Below are positions 17,458 through 26,337 of a stretch of DNA of 64,000 bases, piece after piece (position 1 is the stretch's first letter; the number at the start of each line of letters is the position of its first letter). This DNA is from Planktothrix serta PCC 8927. Lineage in GTDB: Bacteria; Cyanobacteriota; Cyanobacteriia; Cyanobacteriales; Microcoleaceae. Made by a program: the position numbers and the translations under genes. The stretch spans positions 71,683-135,682 of the forward strand of contig NZ_LR734882.1 in NCBI RefSeq assembly GCF_900010725.2, given 5' to 3'. The notes under the pieces were generated by a model. The model had not been told where the DNA came from. It saw only the letters and a list, made by a program, of their open reading frames with translations, and made no database searches.

Positions 17458-19464
17458 TTAAGGGGTATAAATAACACTAAAATAAATTCCATCATCTTGA
17501 ATATTATTGCCCCGATCATCAATACCAATCAGGGGAAGACCATAATCCAGACGCAGATTTAATCCTGAAACAGGTTGCCAAATTACGCCTAATCCTGCAC
17601 CTGCTAAAAAGGTTTTACCAATAATCCGGTTAGGGTTGCGGTCATGATTCCAAACCCCACCAAAATCAATAAAGGGAGCTAGTTGAAATACAGGTTCAGA
17701 GTCTTGATTACGATCGAGAGTAATTCGATCTTCAAGGGAAATCCGAAAACCATTATCTCCAGCCCGCACGTTTTGACGATATCCTCTGAGGGATAGTGCG
17801 CCTCCAATGACAAATTGTTGAGCCGGAAATAACGGATCAGCCGATAATTGAATATCCCCTTGTGCAATCAGCAGGTTATCTTCGCCAAGACGTTGTACCC
17901 GTTGGACTTGACCTAACCAACTGAAAAAAGCAGCGTTGGGTGTACCAACATCTGTAGCGCCGAGGATATCTAAACCCAGGTTAAATTGCGATCGCAAAGC
18001 CCAAGCCCCTTCTGTATCCCGAATTACATAATCCTGTCCAAATTTTAAAACACTGGTGCGAGTATACCCTTTACTATCTGGCCCGGATGCAAAGGGTTCT
18101 CCGTTATCATCTAAAAGGGTTTGACTGTCTTGAAACGCAAAACCAAAAGACAACGCTAATTCAGCGATAGGGTTACGGATAATCGGTTGACGATAGCTAA
18201 TTTCATAGCGTTGAGATTTCCCCTCAATATTCAACGCATCAAAGGGATCTTGAGTAATGCGATTTCGGTAAGGTTGGAGTCGCAGTTGTATTGTTCCGTT
18301 CATGGGGTTGATGGGAATACTATACAACGCATCAATAATATCCGACTCCCCATTAGCAATTAAGCGAGTGGTATTGTAGGACAGTCCTAGAAAGTCTCCT
18401 CGACCCGTGAGGTTAAGATGACGGACACTAATCCCCATGCGTTCTGAACCGATACTGGGGGGGGAATAGTTATCAATATTCAGACTTACCCCAAAAGGCG
18501 GCGCTTCCACTACGCGCACAATTAAAATACTTTGGCCTTCTTGGGTTCCAGCCCTTAAACTGGCTTCTACACTTTCAAATAAGGGGTTAATTCTTAAGAG
18601 TCGCAATTGATCTTCTAAAGCGGCGGTACTGAGGGGTTTTTCAGCGCCTAAACGAATGCGACTGGTGATATAAGACGGATGGAGGCGTTTTATCCCTTCA
18701 ACTTCAATATTTTCTAAGGTTCCTTCTATGACCTGAATCTCGACAATGCCATTATTGATCGTTTGTTCAGGAACAATTGCCCTAGAGGTAATATAACCCC
18801 TTTCTAAATAAATGGCTGTAATTTGATCGGCGAGTTCCCGCAGTTGGGTCAGGGTGACGGAACGATTTTCCAGAGGGGTCACTAAGGTTTGAATTTCCTC
18901 TGATGTCAGAATTGTACTCCCTGTGACGTTAATCGTTTGAACGGGAATAGGGGTTTCATCCGTTGGCGGAGTTGGGGGTTCCGGGGTTGGAGTGGGTGTT
19001 AATTCAGGGGTTGGCGGAGGTTCGGGTTTCGGGGGGATCGGGGGTCGAGGTAAAAATCGATCTCTGTTAGGATCAGGTTGGGGAACTTGCGGGGGGATAT
19101 TAATTTGGGCTAAATTAGGACAATTTTGAAGATCACAAAACTCCCCAGAAGCGGGAGAGAAAAGAGAATTATCGTTCTGTATTGAGATATCCCCAAAGGT
19201 CAAGGTTTGTAGCGGCGCAATTGGAGGAATATAGGCGAGTTCAGAGGGAGTAATTGTTGAATGGGGAAGAAATACTGTTGAGGGGACAACGTTAGTCTCG
19301 TGTTCAGTTGTTAGAGGTTCGGGGGTTTCCTCAGAAAAGGAGGTTAACCTTGAAGATTCTTGAGAAAGACCTTGACGAGGAAATAAAGATAAAACCAGTA
19401 ATAGGGTACTGGTCACAATCATTCCACACTGATGAAATTTTCTAAGATTTTTACTCCTACCCAT
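17458..19464 (-). CDS. TpsB outer-membrane transporter (ShlB/FhaC/HecB family)
   Basis: The 668-residue protein has a signal peptide (residues 1-35), a Pro-rich periplasmic linker (about 125-175) and two POTRA domains: SEEIQTLVTPLENRSVTLTQ with YLERGYITSRAIVPEQ, then IEVEGIKRLHPSYITSRI. A C-terminal 16-strand barrel (about 335-668) follows; it contains the conserved LRGYR (ALSLRGYRQNVRAG) and ends in a Tyr-rich strand. TpsB proteins secrete large beta-helical TpsA partners. No TpsA lies in the window. It is downstream of a DUF928 gene, a frequent cyanobacterial neighbour. Confidence 0.92.
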   Translation of the reverse strand: MGRSKNLRKFHQCGMIVTSTLLLVLSLFPRQGLSQESSRLTSFSEETPEPLTTEHETNVVPSTVFLPHSTITPSELAYIPPIAPLQTLTFGDISIQNDNSLFSPASGEFCDLQNCPNLAQINIPPQVPQPDPNRDRFLPRPPIPPKPEPPPTPELTPTPTPEPPTPPTDETPIPVQTINVTGSTILTSEEIQTLVTPLENRSVTLTQLRELADQITAIYLERGYITSRAIVPEQTINNGIVEIQVIEGTLENIEVEGIKRLHPSYITSRIRLGAEKPLSTAALEDQLRLLRINPLFESVEASLRAGTQEGQSILIVRVVEAPPFGVSLNIDNYSPPSIGSERMGISVRHLNLTGRGDFLGLSYNTTRLIANGESDIIDALYSIPINPMNGTIQLRLQPYRNRITQDPFDALNIEGKSQRYEISYRQPIIRNPIAELALSFGFAFQDSQTLLDDNGEPFASGPDSKGYTRTSVLKFGQDYVIRDTEGAWALRSQFNLGLDILGATDVGTPNAAFFSWLGQVQRVQRLGEDNLLIAQGDIQLSADPLFPAQQFVIGGALSLRGYRQNVRAGDNGFRISLEDRITLDRNQDSEPVFQLAPFIDFGGVWNHDRNPNRIIGKTFLAGAGLGVIWQPVSGLNLRLDYGLPLIGIDDRGNNIQDDGIYFSVIYTP

Positions 19465-19489
19465 AGAATGCCTATTTTTTTTCAGTTAT

Positions 19490-19555
19490 CAGTAAACAGT
19501 TATCAGTAAATAGTTATCAGTAAATAGTAATCGATAAACTGTCTCTTGAGGTGAT
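19490..19555. repeat. Tandem CAGTTATCAGTAAA repeats
   Basis: Repeated AGTTATCAGTAAAYAGTTATCAG units lie between the TpsB and DUF928 genes. The same word (GATAACTGTTTACTGATAACTG) recurs at 17420-17460 at the other end of the TpsB gene, so the gene is bracketed by this repeat family. Confidence 0.75.
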
Positions 19556-19600
19556 TACTGATAACTGGTAAGGGCGGGGTGACCCCGCCCCTACGACGGA

Positions 19601-20491
19601 TTACTGATTGGTTTGAATTTTCAGGATGGGAGCCTCAAGAATAGCTTGAGCTTTGTTTTTTTGATTCTGAGTTATTGTTTGATTCGGATCAAACCCAATA
19701 GATTTTAAGAGTTCATTCCACTGATTTTTGATAGTGGAATCTGTGGATTTTTCCAATCGTAAAGCCGCTAAAGTTGCCATTGTTTCATACCAAAGTCCCT
19801 CTTGGGCGTATACTTTTAGTTTTTCTAATGGATCTTGAGTTTGTTCTAATTGACGTTTTTGATCTGCACTTAAAGCAATGGGATTAATCCATCCACTAAC
19901 GAGAATATCATTAGAAGAATCACCGTTACTGCATTTAATTGTTAGATACCAGCGATAATTTTTATTTTCTTCTAAGGTAATAAATTTAGAGTTCGGAGAC
20001 CATTGAATTCCCACAATTCCAGGGCGATCAATACTCAAAGGAAATGTGGTTTTGTAGAGGGTTTTATCGGTTTCATCTGTAATTTCAAATTCTAATATCT
20101 TTTGATCGAGTGTCCCTGGAATATAAAGAAAAAATGCGGGTTGACCTGATGCTGTGCGCCCCATTGTAGACTCTGGAATTAACGCGGTAATCGGACTGGG
20201 ACAATTTGTCCCGCGAGTTCCACCCCCTTCCCGACGCCCCGGTATACCCCGTTGAGGAGGGGTAAAGGCATTCCAGTCTGTAAAGGGTGAATTACCCGTT
20301 GGAGAGGGTTGTTCAGGTTGCTGAACCCTGTCTCCAGACCCAGGAGTGACCGCTCCTTGTCCCTCTCTTCCATCGGGAGGTGAGGACACTGAATGGGCTG
20401 CGGGTACAATCAAACTATTAGTAACAACGATTTGCAACAATAACGTTAGTCCAAGCGTTGCACGGTGGAGGAAAAACATTGGCCTAGCCAT
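19601..20491 (-). CDS. DUF928 domain-containing exported protein
   Basis: The 296-residue protein has a signal peptide (FFLHRATLGLTLLLQIVVT, residues ~5-35), then a low-complexity Pro/Gly/Ser region. The DUF928 domain follows: ITALIPESTMGRTASGQPAF, FLYIPGTLDQKILEFEITDE and WYLTIKCSNG with a C-terminal helical part. The function of DUF928 is unknown; in cyanobacteria it often accompanies two-partner secretion genes, as here. The start gives a short positive N-region before the hydrophobic core. Confidence 0.85.
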   Translation of the reverse strand: MARPMFFLHRATLGLTLLLQIVVTNSLIVPAAHSVSSPPDGREGQGAVTPGSGDRVQQPEQPSPTGNSPFTDWNAFTPPQRGIPGRREGGGTRGTNCPSPITALIPESTMGRTASGQPAFFLYIPGTLDQKILEFEITDETDKTLYKTTFPLSIDRPGIVGIQWSPNSKFITLEENKNYRWYLTIKCSNGDSSNDILVSGWINPIALSADQKRQLEQTQDPLEKLKVYAQEGLWYETMATLAALRLEKSTDSTIKNQWNELLKSIGFDPNQTITQNQKNKAQAILEAPILKIQTNQ

Positions 20492-20694
20492 AATTAATGA
20501 CGCTCACCGATCAGCAGAGTAGCATTTCTTGACAGAACTATTGTATCCAATGTTCCTGCGAAATTTGTCAAAATCTGTGCTTAATCTTAAATGTTTGAGT
20601 CGAAATCGGATTTTAGGAAAATTTCGGCTTTGTCAGCGCTCCTAAATCTGAAGTTTGATATCATTCACTGACTGAATATCCTGATTTCATCCCA

Positions 20695-22398
20695 ATGGCA
20701 ATTTCTATGAATCTTAACTCACCGACTTTGGGAAAAAATACCAAGTTTAAACCCCGAACAATTCGACCGATGGGAGTTTCTGCTTTACATGGCTTAACTG
20801 GGGTAGGAGACTCCCTATTTGCTATTGATACCTTACGCGGATTTTTACTTCAAATTGACCCGAAAACGGATAATGCAACGGTTGTTAATCCTGATTTAAC
20901 TTTAGCGTTTAGAGATGTTACAGGTTTAGCTCTTTGGGGGGATACACTCTGGTTTACTCGCGGGAATGAAGTTTATTATTGTCCCCATGTAATTCAAGGG
21001 AATTCTATTGTTAATCTTGAGCCTCAATTGTTTATTCAATTACCCTATCATGCCACCGGAATTGCGGTTTGGGAATCCACACTTTATTTCGCTTGCGATC
21101 GCATCGGATCTATTCTCGTTTATAGTCAAAATACAAAACAGGAAATTACCCGGTTTTATGCTCCCGGAATTGGGGTAGAAAACCTGACGATTAGAAATGA
21201 AGAATTATGGGTTTGCGATCGCGAAGAACAAACGGTTTATTGTTTAGAAAGAGGAACAGGGGAAACAAGATTTAGTGTTTTAACACCGTTTGAATCTCCC
21301 AGTGGGTTAGCGTTTTATACCGATTCTGAAACAGGGGAAGAAGTTCTCTATGTGGCTTATGCTGGAGATGAACTGTATATCCGAGATAATCCCAGTTCCC
21401 CTGATCAATTTGAATTAGCTAGACGCGATCGCACGTTTATTCATCCCCTCTATTTTCATTATAATCAACAGGAAAACTACGCCACATCTAATGGCTATTT
21501 GATCGAGATGTCCTATGTGGAGGAGTTGGAACCTTTAGAAGCGGTTCATATCGAAAATTTAGAATGGCGAATTGCTTTACCTTCTAATACCAAACGCCAA
21601 AAAGTTTTAGAAGTTTCTCATATTGGAATTCCGTTTCGGGAAGAAATAGAAGAGGGGGAAAAAGTTGCGGTTTTTAACTTTAATCCTTTGACTTCGACGG
21701 AACGTTTAATTTTTGGTTGGAAAGCCTTGGTGGAAGTTCGGAGTATTAAATATCAAATTAATACCCGTCAGGTGGAAAATTTACCGAAATTGTCGTCCGA
21801 TGTACTCCAAAAATATTTAGTTGATGATGATCATTTAGCGATGAATACTACGATTGTTCAGGAAGCAGCAAAAGCCGCTATTCGCAATGAAACGAATTTT
21901 CTCCGCCAACTTTTAAGTATTCGCAATTATGTTTATGATCAGTTATCCTATAGTCTAACCTCTAAGATTGAAAATCCTGATGTAGTTTTGAAGCGAGGAA
22001 TTGGTTCCTGTGGGGAATATGTCGGGGTTTTATTAGCATTAGCACGATTAAATGGGATTGCTTGTCGTACTATTGGACGTTATAAATGTCCTCAATTTGC
22101 TGACCGTCGAGGAGTACCTTTAGAACCCGAATATAATCACGTTTGGTTAGAATTTTATATCCCCGGTTTCGGTTGGGTTCCAATGGAATCTAACCCCGAT
22201 GATATTCAAGAAGGAGGGCCCTATCCCCTGCGATTTTTTATGGGATTAGCTTGGTATCATATTGAAATTGGTAAAGGTATCCGCTTTCAACGCTTAACAA
22301 ATCAAGGTGTTGATGTTGACCGCGAAAAAGTCTCTTTGGGAACCTTAGCGATTAATCATGTTCGGTTTACCATTTTAGATGAGTTACCTGCGGTTTAA
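20695..22398 (+). CDS. Transglutaminase-like protein with N-terminal propeller-like region
   Basis: The 567 residues divide into two parts. The N-terminal ~300 residues contain repeating strands (LTGVGDSLFAIDTLRGFLLQ, VTGLALWGDTLWFTRG, IRNEELWVCDREEQTVYCLE) like a beta-propeller. The C-terminal transglutaminase core has Cys439 (GIGSCGEYVGVLLALARLNG), His482 (YNHVWLEFY) and an Asp in ESNPDD near 498, so the triad is intact. No signal peptide is seen, suggesting a cytoplasmic protein. The substrate is unknown; protease or amidase activity is as likely as cross-linking. Confidence 0.82.
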   Translation: MAISMNLNSPTLGKNTKFKPRTIRPMGVSALHGLTGVGDSLFAIDTLRGFLLQIDPKTDNATVVNPDLTLAFRDVTGLALWGDTLWFTRGNEVYYCPHVIQGNSIVNLEPQLFIQLPYHATGIAVWESTLYFACDRIGSILVYSQNTKQEITRFYAPGIGVENLTIRNEELWVCDREEQTVYCLERGTGETRFSVLTPFESPSGLAFYTDSETGEEVLYVAYAGDELYIRDNPSSPDQFELARRDRTFIHPLYFHYNQQENYATSNGYLIEMSYVEELEPLEAVHIENLEWRIALPSNTKRQKVLEVSHIGIPFREEIEEGEKVAVFNFNPLTSTERLIFGWKALVEVRSIKYQINTRQVENLPKLSSDVLQKYLVDDDHLAMNTTIVQEAAKAAIRNETNFLRQLLSIRNYVYDQLSYSLTSKIENPDVVLKRGIGSCGEYVGVLLALARLNGIACRTIGRYKCPQFADRRGVPLEPEYNHVWLEFYIPGFGWVPMESNPDDIQEGGPYPLRFFMGLAWYHIEIGKGIRFQRLTNQGVDVDREKVSLGTLAINHVRFTILDELPAV

Positions 22399-22507
22399 AC
22401 GGTAGAAATCCAGGTTCTGGGTTGTTGGATGGGTGACAATCGATGAATTGATGTCATCTATCCTCCATTTTCAATTAAAATAGATAAAAACAGTTTTTTG
22501 AATTGAC

Positions 22508-22660
22508 ATGATGGAAGTTTTACAAGAGTTGACAATCGTTGATATTTTGGTATTGGTTGCTTTCTCAATGCTGCTAATTTTTACCGGGGGTGTAATTTAT
22601 TTAACCGTCGCAGAATGGCGCGATCGCAGACGTAGAGAAGACGAAAAACGTCTACGGTAA
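22508..22660 (+). CDS. Small single-span membrane protein, 50 residues
   Basis: The product begins MMEVLQELTIVDILVLVAFS, has one transmembrane helix to about residue 34 (GGVIYLTV), and ends in a strongly basic tail with AEWRDRRRR. The architecture resembles small single-helix subunits of cyanobacterial thylakoid complexes such as NdhP, but I cannot confirm identity. It lies 109 bp after the transglutaminase-like gene on the same strand. Confidence 0.6.
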   Translation: MMEVLQELTIVDILVLVAFSMLLIFTGGVIYLTVAEWRDRRRREDEKRLR

Positions 22661-22680
22661 TAATGGGTAATGGGTAAAAT

Positions 22681-22930
22681 TTGTAGGGGCGGGTTCACCG
22701 ATCAATTATGTCACCTACCGATAATCTGAATAAACCCGCCCCCACCGATCAATTATGTCACCCACCGATCATCTGAATAAACCCGCCCCCACCCAAAGAA
22801 TAATCCCAAATAACTATCACTGAATAACCATTAAATTGAATTAATTGTTAATTTTTCGGTGGGGTTGGGGCGGGTTTTTATAATTTGTTGATAGGTGTCA
22901 AATATTCAGGCGAACCCGCCCCTACAGGCC
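22681..22930. repeat. Intergenic GGGGCGGGTT repeat cluster with 47-bp tandem unit
   Basis: Two copies of a 47-bp unit starting ACCGATCAATTATGTCACC lie at about 22697 and 22744. They are flanked by GTAGGGGCGGGTT and its complement AACCCGCCCC, which occurs several times. The cluster fills the gap between the small membrane protein and the retropepsin-like gene. It contains no open reading frame of note. Confidence 0.8.
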
Positions 22931-23028
22931 AGGTACAATAGATAGGGTAAAATGATGTTCAATCGGGCGTGATCGCTCTTTTCCGTGAAAGTTGTAATCA
23001 ATCTAAAATGCTACCGAGAGATATAATC

Positions 23029-23469
23029 ATGACACCAACTATCAAAGAACCAATGGGAAAAATTACCACAACGTTGACAATCACAAATCGGCTAGACCAA
23101 GGTAAGGCGGAAGATAATCTAATTCCTGCCGATCGAGTCCGTTCTATTACAATAAAAGATGTGCTGGTAGATACGGAAGCAACTACTTTATGCTTGCCGC
23201 AGGATGCGATCGCTCAACTCGGTTTAAAACTTCTGAAAACCGTACCTGTAGCAACGGCAACTGGTATCGGTACGGCACGCATTTTTGAAGATGCAAAAAT
23301 TTCATTAATGGGAAGAGACGCGACTTTTGAGTGCATAGAATTGCCCGCAGGAGCAGATCCGTTATTGGGCGTTATCCCCTTAGAAGCTTTGGGTATTGAA
23401 TTAGATTTGCAGAAACAAACTCTCGTGCTTTTGCCGCTGAGTCCTACAGCCAGTTATTTAAGAATTTGA
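23029..23469 (+). CDS. Retropepsin-like aspartic protease domain protein
   Basis: From the ATG at 23029 (preceded by GAGAG) the protein is 146 residues. It shows a retroviral-type aspartic protease core: DVLVDTEATTLCLPQDAIAQ, then a flap region, and PLLGVIPLEALGIELD near the end. The catalytic triplet, normally DT/SG, reads DTE, which puts Glu where the conserved Gly packs against the catalytic Asp. Activity is therefore uncertain. It is convergent with the PIN gene downstream. A longer frame from 22969 adds unsupported residues. Confidence 0.7.
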   Translation: MTPTIKEPMGKITTTLTITNRLDQGKAEDNLIPADRVRSITIKDVLVDTEATTLCLPQDAIAQLGLKLLKTVPVATATGIGTARIFEDAKISLMGRDATFECIELPAGADPLLGVIPLEALGIELDLQKQTLVLLPLSPTASYLRI

Positions 23470-23498
23470 ATTTTATTTTAATGTCTGATCGACTTTTA

Positions 23499-23948
23499 TT
23501 ATTCAGAGATAGTATTTGGATCGATCGGCACAATTCCTTCGTTGGCATAGCGAGTAAAATCCTTAACATTTAGCGTCAAAATGTGTGCTGCACCGTTTGC
23601 TTTCATAATAGCCACAAGACGGGCATCATGTACTTGAACTCCCGAAACTCTGTATGTGACAACTAACCTACGCCATTCGGAGTAAGTTAGATTTGTGTCG
23701 GGAAACAATGGAAAAAGACGCTCGATCCGCCGTAAAAGAAGATCTGCATCAGCAGGAGTCAATCCAATGCCATTTTTCTCGATCGGGCGAGTAACAACAT
23801 TCCAAAACTCAACGCAGTTTTGTGATGCTAGTTGCAGTTTATATCCATCTTGTCGCAATTGTTTTACGGCAGTTCGGATTACAGGATATAAAGGATGAGA
23901 GCGATCTGCAAACCGCAGCAAAATATTCGTATCCACAAGGCATAACAT
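23499..23948 (-). CDS. PIN domain ribonuclease (VapC-like toxin)
   Basis: The 149-residue protein has the PIN acidic residues: Asp6 in CLVDTNILLR, Glu in NCVEFWNVV, Asp in GVQVHDARLVA and Asp in LTLNVKDFTRY. It should be an RNase of the VapC type. Its probable antitoxin at 24321-24620 lies on the same strand but is separated by a ~390-bp miniature element, so the usual overlapping arrangement is broken. Confidence 0.88.
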   Translation of the reverse strand: MLCLVDTNILLRFADRSHPLYPVIRTAVKQLRQDGYKLQLASQNCVEFWNVVTRPIEKNGIGLTPADADLLLRRIERLFPLFPDTNLTYSEWRRLVVTYRVSGVQVHDARLVAIMKANGAAHILTLNVKDFTRYANEGIVPIDPNTISE

Positions 23949-23952
23949 TGCT

Positions 23953-24346
23953 TTGACACACCTCGCCCTATAAGTGCGAGGATTCTTTAGAAGGAGATAA
24001 CCCGATGGTCATTGCTCGAACCACAACTCCCAAAACCATTCTTAGGCGTGTTCTAGTGTTGTGCGACAGGCGATGCCAATTGCCTCTACTCTCTCGCCCC
24101 GAAGGGTCTGAGCCTACTTTTAAGTCGTTTTTCACTCACTCGCTTAATCGTTTCTGCTTGTGGGGGCTAGAACTAGAGTGTCAACACCGGTTCAACCATT
24201 TCGGTTAAACGCCCTTTAACTAGAGCGTCCCACCACTGGGAATCTCACCCGTCAATTAAGGTCATCGTGGCTTTAATTATTCTAATCCCAGTTCAAATTA
24301 ATGTAAAGCCTAACTAGAAGTTAGGGGTTTCTACCCAAATTTTTCG
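23953..24346. mobile_element. Miniature IS200/IS605-like element (copy 2), possible guide-RNA carrier
   Basis: The left end is TTGACACACCTCGCCC, hairpin, GATTCTT. The right end is the hairpin CCTAACTAGAAGTTAGG followed by GGGGTTTCTACCCAAATTT and TCGATGAAT, matching copy 1. The interior is rich in short inverted repeats (ACCGGTTCAACC with GGTTAAACGCC; CCCACCACTGGG) and looks like a structured RNA rather than a gene. Small frames inside are not convincing. An IscB/TnpB-type omega RNA without its nuclease is an open possibility. It splits an antitoxin-toxin pair. Confidence 0.6.
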
Positions 24347-24620
24347 ATGAATGATCCTCATAGATACCAGCACGACTGACCGCAAAATCCGATAGCGTAG
24401 GGACATTTACTCCCCTGTTTTTAATGAACTCATCAGCCAATTCATCTAAAAGTATTTCAAACTCGCGATCGCCGATCTCTGCATCAGAATCACTTACTGT
24501 TGATAACAGGCTCGGCGCTGACTGCCAGTTTAGGAAATCAACAAAGGTAAGAACAACTTCTAGTTGCGGTTTACCTAAATAACGCAGCTTACTTACAATG
24601 CTTTCAATTACAGCTTCCAT
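24321..24620 (-). CDS. Antitoxin-like protein with element-derived tail
   Basis: The 99 residues begin MEAVIESIVSKLRYLGKPQL, a helical start typical of cyanobacterial antitoxins paired with PIN toxins, and include FVDFLNWQ and LLDELADEF. The native end was probably near SRAGIYEDH; the final SSKNLGRNP is encoded by the end of the miniature element. The PIN gene at 23499-23948 is the likely former partner. Confidence 0.65.
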   Translation of the reverse strand: MEAVIESIVSKLRYLGKPQLEVVLTFVDFLNWQSAPSLLSTVSDSDAEIGDREFEILLDELADEFIKNRGVNVPTLSDFAVSRAGIYEDHSSKNLGRNP

Positions 24621-24805
24621 ACATTTATAGCTGAACTTTAATAGTGATTAATTTCATACAATTATAGCATAAATATTAAATATGGCTATATAGTTGGTGC
24701 TAACCCAGCCCCTGTCAGTGGGTGTTAAATATCTGGGCAAACCCAACCTGCAAGGTATGGGCAACTTTAGATTGACCCTCTTTTCCCCTGCATTGTGTCA
24801 TCAAA

Positions 24806-25807
24806 TTAATGAAATAAATCAATCTTAAAATACAGAATTGCTAAATAAGAAATTAACCAAATTAATAAACTCCATTTAATCGTAGGATCTTGGATTAAAA
24901 TGCGAGTGGGTTCTTCTCCTTCTGCTAAAACTGTGACTAACCATTTATAGTGCATTACTGCATAATAAACAATCGGAACTGTAATCACTAAAGAGGGATT
25001 TTTACCGGATGTAATTGTAAATAAAGCATAGCACATAATCGTTATTGTTGCTGTGCTATTGAGCAGAGAATCTAAATAGGGTAAGGTATATTGAGAGAGA
25101 ACGGGACGTTGTTGGTTTTTTCTGCCTCGTTGATAAAATAAGTGCAAATAAGAGCGTTCTAAATCGGGTAATTTTGAACCCTCTTGTGTTGATAGTTCAG
25201 ACTCAAAGTTTTCTTGATAATTTTGAAGATGTAAGAGCGATAAGAGTTCAGAACGTCGTTTAGAAAAACCTAAAAATAGAGTCAGAAAAAAGGTACATAA
25301 AACAATCCAAGCTGTCGGTATATCTCCTAACGCATAAATTCCCGCTAACAGCCTTAAAACAAAGCCAAAGGCGATACAACTCACATCAAATAAGGGTAAA
25401 TTTTTGAGCTTGAGAGAATAAGCAATATTGTTAATCGTGTAGAGTAAAACGCAAATTAATGTAGATATTCCTAACGAATAAGCCCCTAAAAATGAAACCG
25501 TTGCTAAACAGAATGCGATCGCTAATCCTATTTTAATCGAAACTTGACCACTGGCAATAGGACGATATTTTTTTTTCGGATGGAGGCGATCGCATTCTCG
25601 ATCTTGAATATCATTAAAAATATAAATTGCTGATGCGATCGCTGAGAAAAAGATTACTGTTAATGCTGATAACAAAATCGCCTGGGGTTGTAATAGTCTT
25701 CCCCCAAATAAAAGTCCGGCTAGACAGAATAAGTTTTTTGTCCATTGGTGGGGACGTAGGAGTTTAATAATCACGGTTAACGGCTTTGCACTGAGCTTGC
25801 TTTGCAC
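24806..25807 (-). CDS. UbiA-family decaprenyl-phosphate phosphoribosyltransferase-like protein
   Basis: This polytopic UbiA-superfamily enzyme has motif I NDIQDRECDRLHP, followed by KKKYRPIASG, and the second region LPLFDVSCIAFGFVLRLLAG plus FLGFSKRRSEL. These are hallmarks of DPPR synthases, which attach phosphoribose to a polyprenyl phosphate. About eight hydrophobic helices are seen. The first residues (MQSKLSAKP) come from a GCACTGAGCTTG repeat; a GTG at 25772-25774 is an alternative start. It is the last gene of a same-strand cluster with an SMR transporter and two epimerases. Confidence 0.85.
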   Translation of the reverse strand: MQSKLSAKPLTVIIKLLRPHQWTKNLFCLAGLLFGGRLLQPQAILLSALTVIFFSAIASAIYIFNDIQDRECDRLHPKKKYRPIASGQVSIKIGLAIAFCLATVSFLGAYSLGISTLICVLLYTINNIAYSLKLKNLPLFDVSCIAFGFVLRLLAGIYALGDIPTAWIVLCTFFLTLFLGFSKRRSELLSLLHLQNYQENFESELSTQEGSKLPDLERSYLHLFYQRGRKNQQRPVLSQYTLPYLDSLLNSTATITIMCYALFTITSGKNPSLVITVPIVYYAVMHYKWLVTVLAEGEEPTRILIQDPTIKWSLLIWLISYLAILYFKIDLFH

Positions 25808-25845
25808 TGAGCTTGTCGAAGTGTCGAAGTGTCGAAGTGTTGACT
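25795..25845. repeat. Short tandem repeats (GCACTGAGCTTG, GTCGAAGT)
   Basis: Two TTTGCACTGAGCTTG units precede three GTCGAAGT units, immediately upstream of the UbiA gene and overlapping its apparent N-terminus. The array makes the true start uncertain. Confidence 0.75.
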
Positions 25846-25881
25846 GTTGATGGTATTCTTCCCTTTCCTCCGGCTACAAAT

Positions 25882-26244
25882 TTAACGAGACATAATCATA
25901 ATTCCAGCCACAATCAAGCTTAATCCTATCATTTGATTTAACCCAAAACGTTCTCCTAAAAATAGGTTTCCCATCAATGCAACCAAGCTAAAACCAATCG
26001 CTGCAAAGATGGGATAAGCTATTGATACAGGTAAGTGATCTAGGGCTTTAGCAAAGACAATCAGATTAATTCCATAGACTAAAATTGCGGCAATAAACCA
26101 AGGAGATAAGAGTAGAGTTAATAAACTGGGATCGGGGGCTTCTAAGCGGGATTTTTTGAGTAATAAATTGCCGATTCCGGTGTTAATGGCGGCGATTAAA
26201 ACTAAACTCCATGACATCCAGTTAACTGAGTTGATATTGTTCAC
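25882..26244 (-). CDS. SMR/EamA-type small membrane transporter
   Basis: The 120 residues contain four transmembrane helices, including GIGNLLLKKSR in the first, DHLPVSIAYPIFAAIGFS in the third, and GERFGLNQMIGLSLIVAGI in the fourth. This is the small multidrug resistance fold, also used by ArnE/ArnF-type flippases of polyprenyl-linked sugars. Next to a polyprenyl phosphoribosyltransferase and sugar epimerases, a flippase role is the better guess. Confidence 0.8.
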   Translation of the reverse strand: MNNINSVNWMSWSLVLIAAINTGIGNLLLKKSRLEAPDPSLLTLLLSPWFIAAILVYGINLIVFAKALDHLPVSIAYPIFAAIGFSLVALMGNLFLGERFGLNQMIGLSLIVAGIMIMSR

Positions 26245-26301
26245 GGTTTGTTATTAGAATAGGAGATTGAATTATTTTTAATCATCCTTAAAATGTTAGA
26301 T

Positions 26302-26326
26302 GGTGCGTGCGCTGGGCTTACGCACC
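26302..26326. repeat. GGTGCGT...ACGCACC inverted repeat
   Basis: A short imperfect palindrome lies between the SMR and epimerase genes. It is a common dispersed repeat type in cyanobacteria and may act as a weak terminator. Confidence 0.5.
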
Positions 26327-26337
26327 CTACAATTAAG

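Noticed and set aside
22697-22790. Tandem repeats considered as a CRISPR array
   Set aside because: Only two adjacent 47-bp units exist, with no unique spacers, and no cas genes lie in the window.
24005-24208. 67-residue plus-strand frame
   Set aside because: It falls inside the miniature element, shows no known domain and is better read as structured non-coding DNA.
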